Positions 1 through 11,385 are shown, counted from the stretch's first letter. The stretch: DNA of 64,000 bases from Agrostemma githago (GCA_958450325.1 OY288241.1:37252778-37316777); one strand, 5' to 3'. A program made the numbers and translations. The notes: generated from the sequence alone by a model not told the origin.

Positions 1-1155
1 AACTCCATTTTCGAAAAAGAAACATCTTGTTTTCAGAACTACCGTTCGAGCGCTGATGCTCCGGCCAAATTAAAGTTATTTTCAAAAACACTTTAGCACT
101 GTCATCATGACAAATTTTACACTCACTAGTTTCAAAATACCCTTTTGAGCGCCATTGTCTTGGCCAAAAATAAAAACTCGTCGTTTTCCAACAACAACGA
201 GGGCCGTTAATGTCACCAAGCTCCCAGCGAATGGGATCGAGGTACCCTATGCGGTTACATCTTTTTTTTTTTTCAAAACATTTTTTGCACATACCGTTAA
301 CATAACCGAAACTTCAATCAATGAAGTCAAGGAAACCCAAAATGGTTATACCCTCAAAACACTGTTCACAATACATCACCTCCACCGTTGAAATGCCAGT
401 TAACGGAGTCGACAAGCATGGGTCACCCTTTTTTTTTAAAAAAAGTTTTTTTAAGAAAAAGAAAGAAAGACACTTTCACCACCTAAATTCGGTAATAAGG
501 ATTTGGTCACACCTCCGAAGCATCGTCACAGACGCCACGTTCTCCCACGAGCGTCGTCTACACCACAAATATTGAACTAGCTAATCAATAGTAGTCTCGA
601 CAAAAGCACATTATTAACATTTTCAAAACCGGTTCCTTTAGAATCGCGCTTCTTTTGTAAAACCACCATTTACACTTTTGCTATCGTCGAGTCCTCGATG
701 CGCACGTAGCAACACCTTTTCACGTCACAAACAACGTCACTACACCATCGTAGCACCAACTTTATGAAGCCCACTTTTCGAAAGAAAAGGTTTTATTTTT
801 GGATCCCAACCATTTTCAAAAACATCAAAACTCTTTGATTCTGACCCGGCATCGTGATCAATTCCTTACGTCGTACAACCGTGTGATTAACTGTCTATTT
901 TAGTTACTAGGGTCACCTCTATTCGAGGTCTTACGTTTTTGGACGTCTCATCTCGAGAAGTCCTCTTCTTTAAATCTCACTCCCAAGATTTGTGTCAAAT
1001 CGTCACGTTCCAGAGATATAAGTTCGTTAGGCGCTTTGCCGAATACATCAAAAGTCTAAAGCACTCGAGTCCCTAACCCAATGACCGCATACACGTGCGA
1101 GTCAAGGGTCTCATTTCCGTGTCGCTTGATTATGAGCATTCCTCGAGTCTCTAAG
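1..1155. other. No gene; probable 5' untranslated/LTR remnant of Tat element A
   Basis: No open frame here resembles a known protein. The stretch has poly-T and poly-A runs (about 260-275, 430-470) and repeated CGTC/TCGA-rich phrases. It lies directly upstream of the Cassandra insertion and the gag scraps of element A, so by position it may be the degraded LTR or leader of that element. That is inference; I could not find LTR ends. Confidence 0.3.
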
Positions 1156-1462
1156 TGTAACACCCCGGCCCAATCCTAGGACCGGAAATGTTAGTCGCGG
1201 TAGCTCGCCATGCTCTGTACTGGTCTCACAGACCAACACGAGTCCTTTCTAGCGCATTTTTTCCTCACTCATGCGCATCCTGGAAACCTTCTCAGGAGGT
1301 CACCCATCCTAAGATTTCTCCCACTCAAGCACGCTTAACTGTGGAGTTCTTATCATGGGCAAACCAGAAAAGAAAGTGCACTTTGTTGATATGAGTAGTA
1401 CTTCAAATCCCTTTAAGCAAAGCTCATAAATAGGACATCTTCAATCAATGTGGGGTGTTTCA
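1156..1462 (-). mobile_element. Cassandra-type TRIM, single LTR with 5S rRNA-derived core
   Basis: On the - strand, bases about 1351-1289 match the internal control region of plant 5S rRNA: the phrases AGTTAAGCGTGCTT and AGGATGGGTGACCTCCT are clear. Flanking sequence fits a Cassandra LTR: the + strand starts TGTAACACCCC at 1156 and ends GGGGTGTTTCA at 1462, and the - strand reads ACACCCCACATTG followed by CCTATTTATGAGC. Cassandra elements are small non-autonomous LTR retrotransposons whose LTRs carry a 5S-like RNA polymerase III promoter. Only one LTR is present, so this is a solo LTR. I see no matching 5-bp duplication (CTAAG before, GTCAT after). The inner terminus is mutated (TTTCA instead of TTACA). 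It sits just upstream of the gag remnant of element A and has the opposite orientation. Confidence 0.8.
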
Positions 1463-1520
1463 GTCATTCGACAGATCCGTCCTGACCTCCGACGTTATCT
1501 TGCAGAAATCATTCCCCAAC

Positions 1521-2227
1521 ATGTCCTCAGAACCAGAAGTAATTGAAAACCTCTGCATCAACGTCAATACCCTGACCGAGGTGGATCATGATGTCCGTGC
1601 CTCGATAGACCGTCTGCCCTGATTCCTTCATCACATTGACAATCGCCTTAATTTCCTCGAAAGTGGAGGAACAGAGAACGAGGCAGATACCATTTCAATC
1701 AATTACCATACCCAGGAACCCACCCCAAACGGATCACCCCGGTACTCCGTGAGGACAAGATCCCCTAAGGCCAGTAGAGAAATAAACTCGATGCCCCACA
1801 AAACCTTGCCCGGCAAAGCAAGAACACCCCAAAAGCAGTTTACCAAAATCAACTCATCGTACACGCACTCAAACACCTAGTAGAGCAGGAGTTGCTCACA
1901 CCTATGGGTCCCACTCCGGACCCACCGGTCGGTAGGCGAAGCAAAACTTGGAGTCCTAATGCGTACTGTCTATTCCATCAAGGTAATGGACACGATACTG
2001 AGGCATGTTTTACATTAAAACACGTCATTCAAGACCTAATCGAAGCAGGAACATTCTCCCCCACAAAGCGGCAAAAGGCAGACTTCACCTTCTCGGTTGC
2101 TGAGAGAGAAATAGTGACGTCGGTAGTCGTCACGAGTCACTTTAAGCCCCCCAACGAGACACCTCCGAGAATCACCTCCAAACGCCCCTCAAGGGGTACG
2201 TCCTCGGAAGGCTATGGCACAATCTAA
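1521..2227 (+). pseudogene. gag remnant of Tat-lineage Ty3/gypsy element A
   Basis: An ATG at 1521 opens a 33-residue frame (MSSEPEVIENLCINV...) that stops at 1620; the same frame reads on as gag-like hydrophilic sequence to about 1870. A second frame, open from about 1889 to 2227, has the C-terminal gag signature of Tat/Ogre elements: WSPNAYCLFHQGNGHDTEAC then a leucine-rich helix ending near LIEAG, a C-x2-H-x4-H-x4-C type knuckle. The capsid domain that should lie between is missing, and no protease or reverse transcriptase follows, so this is a dead, internally deleted copy. The RNase H and integrase pieces downstream are from the same element. The stretch 2228-2660 holds no recognisable coding sequence. 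Confidence 0.65.
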
Positions 2228-2659
2228 GGCCCGGAGAATGTGTTGGGCCAGTGTCGCGACATGGTCAAGTCATGGTAGTCGCTCCCTAAAGGCAGTAAGT
2301 CGGTCATAGTCGTAGTCTAGTTCGTCTTAGGGCCTAGGCTTAAAATAATAATAAATGTTTCTTTTTCCGAGTTCGGAGGGTGTGAGGGGACCTGTCCTCC
2401 ACCTCCCCATCAAACAACAACATGGGTACGTAGCCTGTTTATTACTATATCGATAAAATAAAAACCTTTTACAAGCACGCCTCGACAATCGCTCGATTTT
2501 TTAATAACGTACTTCATCGCTCGAAACTCGATACTATGTCATTCATCGGTAACAATTAATCCAAGCATAAGGGCTACAATAAACGGCCCACTTATTTTCA
2601 CCCTAAAAAGAGATCAGGAACAATTACTCTAAGCTCAACCCACAACAGACTCCCCAAAA

Positions 2660-3091
2660 CACAACATAAGAAACTCACACAACCAACAACCAATAGGTGC
2701 CACACTAGACTTCCCTGTTACCAACAACGCAGTCGGATACGAAGCCTGCCTAATAGGGCTAAAAGTCGTCGTAACTCTAGGAGTCAAAAACCTTAGAGTA
2801 CACGGAGATTCATCCCTAGTAGTCAACCAAGCCATGGGCACCTGGAAGGTCTATAGCGAAAACCTAGCCCCGTACCAAATCGAAATAGAAACAATATCCC
2901 GAGAGTTCACCGAAATCAACTTCATACACATACCCCGCGAGGAAAACCAATTCGCTGACGCCCTATCCAAGCCAGCCTCATTAATAAACATGCCCGACAA
3001 CCTCTTCTCTATGCTTATCTACGTAGAAAGGAGTGAACAACCCGCCTACATCCAAAATCTCGAAACCAACGACATCCTCGAAGAACCCTGA
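2660..3091 (+). pseudogene. RNase H domain of Tat element A (pol fragment)
   Basis: From about 2690 one frame reads PIGATLDFPVTNNAVGYEACL, then LRVHGDSSLVVNQAMGTWKV, and ends with IPREENQFADALSKPASL. This is the second RNase H domain of Ty3/gypsy Tat elements, which degrades the RNA strand during reverse transcription. The same domain in element B (20988 downward) is similar along its whole length, including the GDSSLV and REENQFADALSK blocks. The upstream part of pol (protease, reverse transcriptase, first RNase H) is absent; only about 430 non-coding bases separate it from the gag remnant. The frame stops at 3091 (TGA) before the integrase begins. Confidence 0.8.
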
Positions 3092-3210
3092 TACAAAGCA
3101 ATCCTAAACTTCAATACCGATGGTTCATACCCACCCAACACAAACACCAAAAACAAAAGAGTCTTATAATACAAGCTGCCCATTACGTCCTAAACTAAGG
3201 ACTACTATAC

Positions 3211-4335
3211 AAACGAACCCCACAAGGAATACTCCATTGATGCATAAACAAAACCCAATCCGAGAGAATCATGGAAGAAGTACATGATGGGGAATGCGGA
3301 CACCACATGAGTGCACACCTATTAGACCGAAAAATAATGGGACTAGGTTACTACTGGGTTACCCTAGAAGCAGACCATCGGCGTCATGTCTGCCACTGCC
3401 ACAACTGCCAAATATTCGCCAACATCCAACACCTACCGCCATATTCGCTCCATACCATAACAACACTCTGGCCCTTCTCTACCTGGGGAATTGACATCAT
3501 AGAGAAGGTACACCCAACCGGGACCGACGGGCACTGTTTTATATTGGTGGCCGTCAATTACTTTACCAAATGGGTAGAAGCGGCCTCTTACACCACATTA
3601 ACCTCCAAACAAGTAGTCAAATTCTTACAAAATAACATCATCTGCCGCTACGGCATACCTCACGAAATCATTAGTGACCAGGGGGCTCATTTCAGGGCCG
3701 GTACCCAAAAACTCCTAGACAAATACAAAATCCAAAGACACAAATCTTCACCCTATAGACCTCAGACAAACGGGGCCGTGGAGGCAGCAAACAAAACCAT
3801 CACCACAATCCTTAAGAAAATGTAGACAACTATCGGGATTGGCCAAACAAAATACCCTTTGCATTTTGGGGATATCGAACCTCCTACCGAACGCCCACCG
3901 GAGCCCACATCATACTACTTAACCTACGGCTCTGAAGCCATGCAACCCATAGAACTAGAAATACCCTCACTAAGGATACTAGTCGAAAGCGGCATTCCCG
4001 AAGAAGAATGGAATCAAAAACGTTACGATGAGCTAGTACTCCTAGACGAGCGTAGAATACACGCACTGTTCAACGTGCAAGCCTACCAACAACGCATACA
4101 ACGAGCCTTTAACAAACGAGTCAAATCCCGAAACATACATGAGGGAGATTTAGTAGTCAAATCCATCAGGGCACCCCTTCCCGTCAATCCTAGAAGGAAG
4201 TTCAAACCAAACTGGGCATGCCCCTACCTCGTCAAGAGAATACTCACGGGGGGCACCATGATCCTCACTGACCTAGACGATCAGGAATTCTCAACCCCAA
4301 CCAATATGGACCAACTCAAACGGTACTACCCCTAA
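3211..4335 (+). pseudogene. Integrase of Tat element A (broken)
   Basis: The frame from 3271 begins MEEVHDGECGHHMSAHLLDR and carries the HHCC zinc-binding region ending CHCHNCQIFA, then the integrase core. The catalytic acids are visible: D in STWGIDII, D in ISDQGAHF, and E in NGAVEAANK (D,D-35-E). It stops at 3823-3825 within the core's end (ILKKM-stop), and a shifted frame (3859-4335) continues with PYYLTYGSEAMQ-like sequence, the LLDERR...AFNKRV block and the terminal YLVKRIL...LDQLKRYYP. A stop plus a frameshift therefore split it. In life the enzyme inserts the cDNA of the element into chromosomes. It is the last pol domain; the tandem repeats at 4620 follow it. Confidence 0.85.
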
Positions 4336-4619
4336 ACATCCCAACAACTCCATAATGATCTCCAACCTAGGACGAAAGCCCACACAAAACGCTTAAATAT
4401 AATTCGCATCGAGAATTGGCATAACGAGTCTGAAGCAAAATCACTCACATTTAGAAAGAACTACGACCATGGTTTGATTCCGTATAAACAAATATGTAGG
4501 CAACCCTTCCATGGGTACAACCAACAAAATAACAAATCGATTACTCGATTAACATGCAAACCGGAGCCTTTTCCCACGCTCCGGTTAGCCAGTGATTTCA
4601 ATGACGAAGCACAAACGAC

Positions 4620-4912
4620 GAGCCGAGGACGGGGTAAAAACCCGAAAGGCCGCCCTGGGCAAAATGAAGAAACGAGTTGCGAGCCGTCGTAAAAAAAATT
4701 AAAAAAATGATGAGCCGAGGATGGAGTGAAACCCGAAAGACGCTCCGGGCAAAATGAAGAATCAAGTTGCGAGCCGTAAAAAAAAGAGCAAAAAAAATAG
4801 AGAAACACAACAAAAGGTGAACCGAGGACGGAGTGAAAACCCGAAAGGGCGCTCCGAGTAATATGAAGAATCGAGTTGCAAGCCACCACAAAAAAAATGA
4901 CAAATAAAAAAA
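4620..4912 (+). repeat. Three tandem ~92-107 bp repeats in the 3' region of element A
   Basis: Units begin at about 4620, 4712 and 4819, each with GAGCCGAGGAYGG or its variant GAACCGAGGACGG, then AACCCGAAAG, a GCYCYGGGCAAAATGAAGAA-like block, GAGTTGCRAGCC, and an A-rich spacer of different length. They lie about 285 bp after the integrase stop. Tandem repeats in the 3' untranslated region are a known feature of Tat-lineage elements such as Retand. Overlapping open frames on the - strand here come from the low stop density of the repeat and are not genes. Confidence 0.75.
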
Positions 4913-7197
4913 ATGTGCTTCTCATTAATAAAAAAATCAGTTAAATCGAGCCTTTGTCAAGGCCCTTTACATCGAGCATCAGAAATCCGGCTATCCCGAA
5001 AAATGACAACGTGTCAAAACACCACAAAAACTAGTACTAATACGCCACATAAAATCTTTTATTTATGTATTAAAACAGAGACCAAGGCAGCTGAGGTGGC
5101 GTAACTCATTGGTCTCCATTTTGAAATACTCCACCCACATTAATCCAGAGTTATTTTAGGTAATTACGCAAAATCTTCCTAATCAAGATATCAAAATATG
5201 AATCCCTAATGCATCTATTACGGTATCCTTTAATATTTGCAAACATTTTTCTTGATCTGACTTTTTTTTTTAAAAAAAAATTATGTTCATTTCAGATGCT
5301 ATTTTGTCCGTCAATTTTTATATATTCTTTAAAACACTAATTAATTTGACACATACCTTCTGATTAAACTAATATTTACCGGATATTATATTTTTATTTT
5401 ACAGAATAGGGTCTGATGTTACAAAATATATCTATACCCTAATAACTTAAGTTGATATGGAACTGAATCTTTTAAATAAAAAATCACTCAATCCACTTAT
5501 TCTGCCACAACTAAAAAATCACTTCAAAGAATTGCATCAATTAATTTCAAACCCAAAACCTTCAAACCAAATTCTAACACCATAAACACTACACCACTCC
5601 AATGTTCATTGTTAAAATTGTATAAAAACAATACATATACTGTTTTAGGCTCGAGGGAATTGCAAAGTTATTAATTCACGCTTCCCTATAATTCACACTT
5701 GAGAGCTATACTGTTTCCCTATATCTAATTAATTGAAAATCTAAATTCACAACTTATTTGTTGAATAAGTCATACATCGTTCATTCATTTACGTGTATTA
5801 CATGTAAATCTTTGGCCGACATTCTTGATTATGACACTTACTAAATCTAAAATGTCTTAAACAAAATCGTCTAACAAAAAGTTGTACATAACCCTGTGAT
5901 TATTCACGAGTATTACACTACTCTATTTCTAATTCATTTTGTACATGAATAGTTGAATATACTCAACAAAAAAGGTTATGGGAGATCGCCTGACAATATT
6001 TATCGGGACATGATACATTTACCTTTTACACTCTGTTTAAAAAAATTAACAGCGGGTACAAAAAAGTGGGTGTAGAAATAAAAACACTAAATTAAGTAAT
6101 GATAATATTTTAGGATCGCAATTCGACCCTTTGGGTCAACAAAATTGAAATTGATCAAATATTTATATTTATATAGTATTCTTTGGATTTATAATAAGTA
6201 GTTAATATTTTAAATTAAAATATAAACAAATGTTTAATTTAATACATACTTCGTACTTTTTACCATTTAATAATAAAATAATTAAAAAAATGCATTTAAT
6301 ATTTTTTAAATATGAATATTATAGTTCAAGATTATAAAAATAATGCTATACTCTTAAATAAATATTTTTTAGCTTAAATCGTCGGTAGATTTTGTATTTT
6401 AATTGAATATTTCAGTTACTTATTATTGATTAATTGATAATAATAATAATAATAATAATAATAATTTATTAATTGATCAGAGTATCTTTTGATCATATTG
6501 TGTTAGTTAAATCTCAATGTCAATTAGATGGGTCAGTTAGGTGGAAGAAAAACTGAGAAGTTGTATTGAAATTGAAATTAAGTGTCGAGTTCTGAGATTG
6601 ATCAAATGTGTTTTAAATCTTGAGTTATGAGAATTTCACCTCAAATGCACATTTTATTATCACTAAAGAAAATTTTATTTTTATTGTTCTAATTTCTTTC
6701 GATTGAACAATTAGGCACATTGAGTGAGGAGTTGTACAAGGATTCTGCCCTTATCATGCAACCAGGGCGGCTAAGAGAGGGTTCAGGGTAAGCGGCGTAA
6801 TTGTGTCTCCAAATACTTGATTCGCACAAGATACGGAAGATGCCTTAATTATACAATGGAGCATGATCAACTTTCTTACTCTTCGTGTTAATGGTCTCCA
6901 AATATGTCGTTCAGTATTTAAAACAATCATTTTCAAGTAATTCACGGTAAAAAATTTCATAAAACAAGTCGTCTCTAAACTATTGATTCTACATAAAGTA
7001 TACTTTTTCGTTTTTTCAAGCCAAATTTCTGTCCACGGACCCACATGAGTTCTTAAACGTAGATACTAATCATACCGTAAAAATATTATTTCTCTAAATT
7101 CAATAATTTCACAAATGTATCACACAATAATGTCTTCTGTTATACTGCTTATTATTTTTTTTTCGATATGTTCAAATGTCAAAGAAAGCGCCTCAAC
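4913..7197. other. AT-rich non-coding stretch; (ATA)n microsatellite at 6437-6465
   Basis: No gene is recognisable. The stretch is AT-rich, has an (ATA)n microsatellite at 6437-6465 and ends at a Helitron-like 3' terminus (7198-7227), so much of it may be the body of a non-autonomous Helitron lodged in element A. I could not find a convincing Helitron 5' TC end. A 96-codon frame on the - strand (6754-7044) resembles nothing I know. Confidence 0.4.
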
Positions 7198-7227
7198 CCC
7201 GTGAATTTTCACGGGTTAATACACTAG
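7198..7227 (+). mobile_element. Helitron 3' terminus
   Basis: A perfect hairpin CCCGTGAATTTTCACGGG (7198-7215) is followed eight bases later by CTAG (7224-7227) and then T. A GC-rich palindrome shortly before CTRR, with insertion before T, is the hallmark of Helitron 3' ends. A nearly identical hairpin and CTAG occur at 58739-58767, which supports a real family. The body would extend to the left. Confidence 0.6.
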
Positions 7228-7558
7228 TCAACTAATAAAACATAGTACAAACCGGCTAGTCTCTACCAGTCCAACTTCCTTTTTCTCCCATCGCCATCTG
7301 GGTGTGCTTGTTCGGGATTTTACCATCGACCCCTCATAACATAAGCTTCCACCACCCTAGCCAAAGGCGAGCTTAGCCAATCATACTTCCTCTCATCACT
7401 CACATTTTCAATATGGGTCTCGTCACTCTTGGCCCGAATAGACGAACTGACGGCACTACAATCGGTAACGCCGTAACGCTGTCTTTGGTCAGGCACTTAG
7501 TGACGTTACCTTAAGTCGCCTCCTTATCCTCTAGCATCACGGTCTTCCTAACTTTCGA

Positions 7559-8734
7559 CTAGCTCTGTCCTGACGGGTATTCGTAAACTCCCTGCCGGAT
7601 GAAAGTAATGTTGGTCGGTCGAGCACTCTCTATAACAATGGGACGTGAAAACTTCTGTCCCCAAGATATCTTAAACTCCCGGAAAGAACTTTCCGTCCAC
7701 GGGTCAAACTTAGGATCACCCTTAGTAACCTCCGAGGTGGTTGGCCTCACCCCATTTGGCTCGACAACTCGTTCGGATAAATATAAACCGGATCCCTTAA
7801 GGATAATATCTGCATAGCCTGAGTCGAAGATGAGAAGGGAAACCTGGTCTGTCCACTAATATGTCACCACGGGACTGTCCACCTTATAACCACACGCCCA
7901 TTAGCCAAGTAAGAATGCCATCCTTCTTCGGCATGACAATCACTCCATGCCTGCACCATTTTGCGACCCGTAAAGCCCTTATAGCTATAGCCCGTGACGG
8001 ACCGGGGAGGGTCGACCAAACCAAGCTTTCCTTGTAGCCAAACCTGCACGAACCACAATATAATGTCACACTTTCGAACTAAGGTAGCCTCAAAAAAATA
8101 AGCAACAAAAAAAAGACAACACTCCACATACCTGCAAAATGATCCTAGAACCACAAAAAGGAGTTTGATGCAGCCGGACACGAGCATCAAGACCTGGGAT
8201 AAGCTCACCCAATATGAGTAAAGAGGGTGATCACCCATGTTCCATCCCCATGACAACGTCCAAAACCCAAGGATTACCCTAACCCTCATGCACCAATGCA
8301 TCCTCAAAGAGATAGTAACAAGCCACCACAATATTAAAAGCCCGCCTACATGCTAGAGTTGAAATATCATGAGAACTCGTCTGTGAAAATGTCCTAAAAA
8401 GAACCTTTAGGTCAATACCATCTCTCCCGAAGAAAACTTTAGCCTCCTCTAACGAAGAAAGGTCCAAAAAGTGACGAAACCATTCCACAAAAGCATCATC
8501 TCCCAAGGGCACACAAGGTCGAACCGAACACCACCCGCCTATAACGTCTAGCTCCTCGATTAGAGGACAAACCTTACCTCCGGGGAAAGCAAAGACATGA
8601 TTTTTTACGTCCCAAAATTTAGAGCATGCTAACAAGAAGTCGTCTTGTACCTTAACTCGACTTAACGCGATAACCATTGATAAACCATCACTTGGACAAA
8701 CCACAAGGTCACATTTCTTAAATGACCCGCCCAC
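7559..8734 (-). pseudogene. Antisense extra ORF (aORF, DUF7745-like) of Tat element A, decayed
   Basis: The - strand frame from 8734 reads MGGSFKKCDLVVCPSDGLSM, then FWDVKNHVFAFPGGKVCPL and ELDVIGGW. It aligns with the extra ORF of element B at 17159 (YWDDTYHVFSFPRCEICPI, KIAAIGGW). After a likely intron, a second piece near 8050-7864 (GLVDPPRSVTGY...IRWTVPW) matches IVDPPLDVTRY...IRCTVPW of B. A third piece (7750-7559) continues with stops between. The pattern F..FW......F.F....P..E fits the DUF7745 / plant-mobile-domain-like family; its biochemical role is unknown. The gene points against gag-pol of element A and lies between the integrase and where the 3' LTR should be. The stops and frame changes show that this copy is dead. 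Confidence 0.6.
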
Positions 8735-9556
8735 TCGATTAAGAGATTCCCGAAACCCGACATGACTCCAAGTAACACAAGGAAGCTAAAGACACACTAT
8801 GGGTATTTTAGTATGTCTAAAACAAGCACCCGTAACCCGCATATATAGCCCTAGTCCCACGACAATTAGGAAACTACAAAAATTTACATAAACGAGGGTC
8901 AGATCGCCCGAGCCCAGTCGCCCAAATATCAGGTCGCCCGAATCCAGGCGACCCGAAACCAAACCACCCCAGCCCGGGCGCTTGAACCCTAAGTCACTAG
9001 CCTCCCTAGCACCCAAAAGTCATAACATCGACCTCGCTTTACCCCGGCAATTACCGCTTGACAACCCCGGACATCGGGAACGACCTCCCGAGGTCGCTTA
9101 AACCCTTTTCGAAAGCCAAAATACCCACGCAAGAGCAACAAGGCCATACGGGCAATAAATTTCACTCGTCGGATCCATCAGACTTAGACGTCTTTTCATT
9201 TTATTTTATTTAGAGGGATAAGCTACCCCACCCAGGCTTGTTGTAGCCTTTAACGGCATCGTCAATTCGCGTCTGTAGCCCAGTACGGCATTGCCATGAA
9301 TATAGAAGAAGTGGCCTAACTTTTTTTTCAAAATTGGTCTAACCCCTTTTGTTTTGCCTCATTCTAAACATAAATGTCGAGACAACTATAGATGTCTCCC
9401 AACGCGCTTAGTCAAAACATGTTAATTTCTTATATTTCGCACGTCTCAACTAAAACATCTTTAATCGACGTACTACTTGATCCAACTCCCAGCTCAAACT
9501 AACGCATTTCAAAAATTTCAAAAAAAGACCGTTTTCAACTCTTATGCAACCCTAAC
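8735..9556. other. No gene; 3' part of element A with a short CGCCCGA-rich repeat
   Basis: Around 8895-8985 a degenerate 16-20 bp motif containing TCGCCCGA recurs about four times. The rest, up to the edge of the element B LTR at 9557, holds no protein-like frame. By analogy with element B (about 570 bp from aORF start to LTR), the 3' LTR of element A should begin near 9.3 kb, but I could not identify its end. Confidence 0.35.
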
Positions 9557-10161
9557 TGTGGACATGACATAGGTCCACCCTGACGTGGCCACGCGCGGGT
9601 TTGGGGAGGCGAATGAATCTCCATATGAGATGGGTCGAATTGAAATTTAAATCGAAGTTGGAGTCGCCACCGAACTTTTTGAGAGTTCGGGCCCGTTCGA
9701 ACCCACTCTATGTCGTAGTGGGCCGCGTACAAAATACGGCCCATTTTCGATGTCAGAGTTTATTGGGTTTGTCCCTTAGCATTTGATACCGATACCGGCG
9801 TTATCGGATACCATGTATTGAATGAGTCTCATTGCCAATGATTTCGGACATCCGGAAACCGAGGTTCTGAGTAAGGGGTGAGGGTACGTGTTGGGAAGTT
9901 CACAAAGAACACCCAACCCCGCCCGCACATTAGCGGCCTCTACTAAGATATCAAATGACTTTTGAATACGCGCGTTAGTGATACGATGAATGATATGCAA
10001 ACATTGTTTTCCCTAAACATGCGAAAATTGAATGGGTTGCTAAGTCGATTTAATGCAACTAAAATTAACGTCAAAGTTGTAAATCTTTTGCCCTAAATTA
10101 GGAATGAGAGGCGACAGGAGATTTGCGGCGATCTTCTGATTGATTCGAAGCAAATCTGGGA

Positions 10162-11385
10162 TTGAGAATCATCATGGCAAAGAACTCAGCAAGCAAGAGT
10201 AAGACTAGAGAACGACTGTCACTGCAGAAGTTAAAAGAGAACCACAACAATGAATTGATGACCCAAACTAAGAAGGATAAGCAGAGGAAAGGACCAGAGG
10301 ATGAGGACGCTCAACGCACTAAACCTATGCATGAACTTATGGGCATCCCTGGTCTGGATTTCGAGGATGAGGAATTAACGGACAGCAGTATATGGATTAT
10401 GCAAAGAGGGAAAAAGAAATCATCTACACAGAAAGAACCAAGCCAGAATGAAAATGTGCCTGAAACGGTACATGAAACAAAGAAGGTAGATGACGAACCT
10501 TTGATTCAGTTCTCTGACGAGGATGTTTCAGAAGAGATTAACTACAGGAAAAATGCAGTATATTGTTACATCTTGGGGGCTAACCCTCCTTGGGAGGTTA
10601 TACAAGGGTATGTAAACAGAATTTGGGGGAAACTTGGAATTGATAATGTCTCATTTTTACCCAATGGAATATTTCTGGTGCGCTTTAAGAATGGAGAGGA
10701 CAGAGATAAAGTCATGTTGGATGAATTTCCCATGTTCGACAGCAAGCCGCTAATTGTGAGGCCATGGAACCAGGACACGAATTTAATGAAGGAGGACGTG
10801 CAAACAGTCCCGACATGGGTTAGGATCCATGAACTCTCTCTTAAATTTTGGGGGAGATGCCTGCCAACTGTAGCTGGATTAACGGGAAAATACATTAAGG
10901 CGGATCAAACCACGATGGAGAAGAAAATATTAGGATTTGCAAGGGTCCTAGTGGAGATTAAGGTCGGGAAAACTTTACCGGACATAATAAAATTTAAGGA
11001 TGAGAAGGGTGCCATACAACAGGTGAAAGTCGAATATGAGTGGAAGCCGATCAAATGTAAACACTGCAAAGGCATGGGACACTCCACGGATAAATGCAGG
11101 AGGAAAGCACAGGGGGCACAAAAACCCAAACAGCCTACGAGCAGGAATGCTAAACCAGTACAGGTGTGGAGGCAGTTACAGCAACCCCTAGTGCAGCAGA
11201 AACCTGTCCCAGAAATGGATGAAATACAGTTCCCTGTCCTGTCCAGACGAGATAATAGGAATGGGAAAGACAGTTCAGTGCAGCGGAGTGAGTCTAAGAG
11301 AATGAATGACGAGATGGAGATTCCAAATGTGCAAATAGAAACGAATGTAAGCACTCCTGTCACTATCCTTCCCATTATCCAATGA
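10162..11385 (+). CDS. LINE1 ORF1 protein (DUF4283 and CCHC zinc knuckle)
   Basis: 407 residues, uninterrupted. A lysine- and glutamate-rich N-terminal part (about 1-120) is followed by a DUF4283 domain (about 125-260, containing NPPWEVIQGYVNRIWGK, PNGIFLVRFKN, PLIVRPWNQD and TVPTWVRIHELSLKFWG). A zinc knuckle follows: CKHCKGMGHSTDKC at residues 299-312 (C-x2-C-x4-H-x4-C). The basic, glutamine-rich tail is typical. This is the RNA-binding protein of plant L1 elements, which packages the element RNA. The start at 10162 is the first long-frame ATG after an 80-bp leader; an in-frame ATG four codons later is also possible. The stop codon TGA overlaps the ATG of ORF2 (ATGA at 11382-11385). Confidence 0.88.
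   Translation: MRIIMAKNSASKSKTRERLSLQKLKENHNNELMTQTKKDKQRKGPEDEDAQRTKPMHELMGIPGLDFEDEELTDSSIWIMQRGKKKSSTQKEPSQNENVPETVHETKKVDDEPLIQFSDEDVSEEINYRKNAVYCYILGANPPWEVIQGYVNRIWGKLGIDNVSFLPNGIFLVRFKNGEDRDKVMLDEFPMFDSKPLIVRPWNQDTNLMKEDVQTVPTWVRIHELSLKFWGRCLPTVAGLTGKYIKADQTTMEKKILGFARVLVEIKVGKTLPDIIKFKDEKGAIQQVKVEYEWKPIKCKHCKGMGHSTDKCRRKAQGAQKPKQPTSRNAKPVQVWRQLQQPLVQQKPVPEMDEIQFPVLSRRDNRNGKDSSVQRSESKRMNDEMEIPNVQIETNVSTPVTILPIIQ

Noticed and set aside
1195..1353. A functional 5S rRNA gene
   Set aside because: Only the internal control region is conserved; flanks are Cassandra LTR, and 5' and 3' parts of 5S are missing.
4461..4925. 154- and 101-codon - strand frames
   Set aside because: They read through the three tandem repeats; each repeat gives the same peptide; no protein features.
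6754..7044. 96-codon - strand frame
   Set aside because: No recognisable motif, AT-rich context, likely chance.
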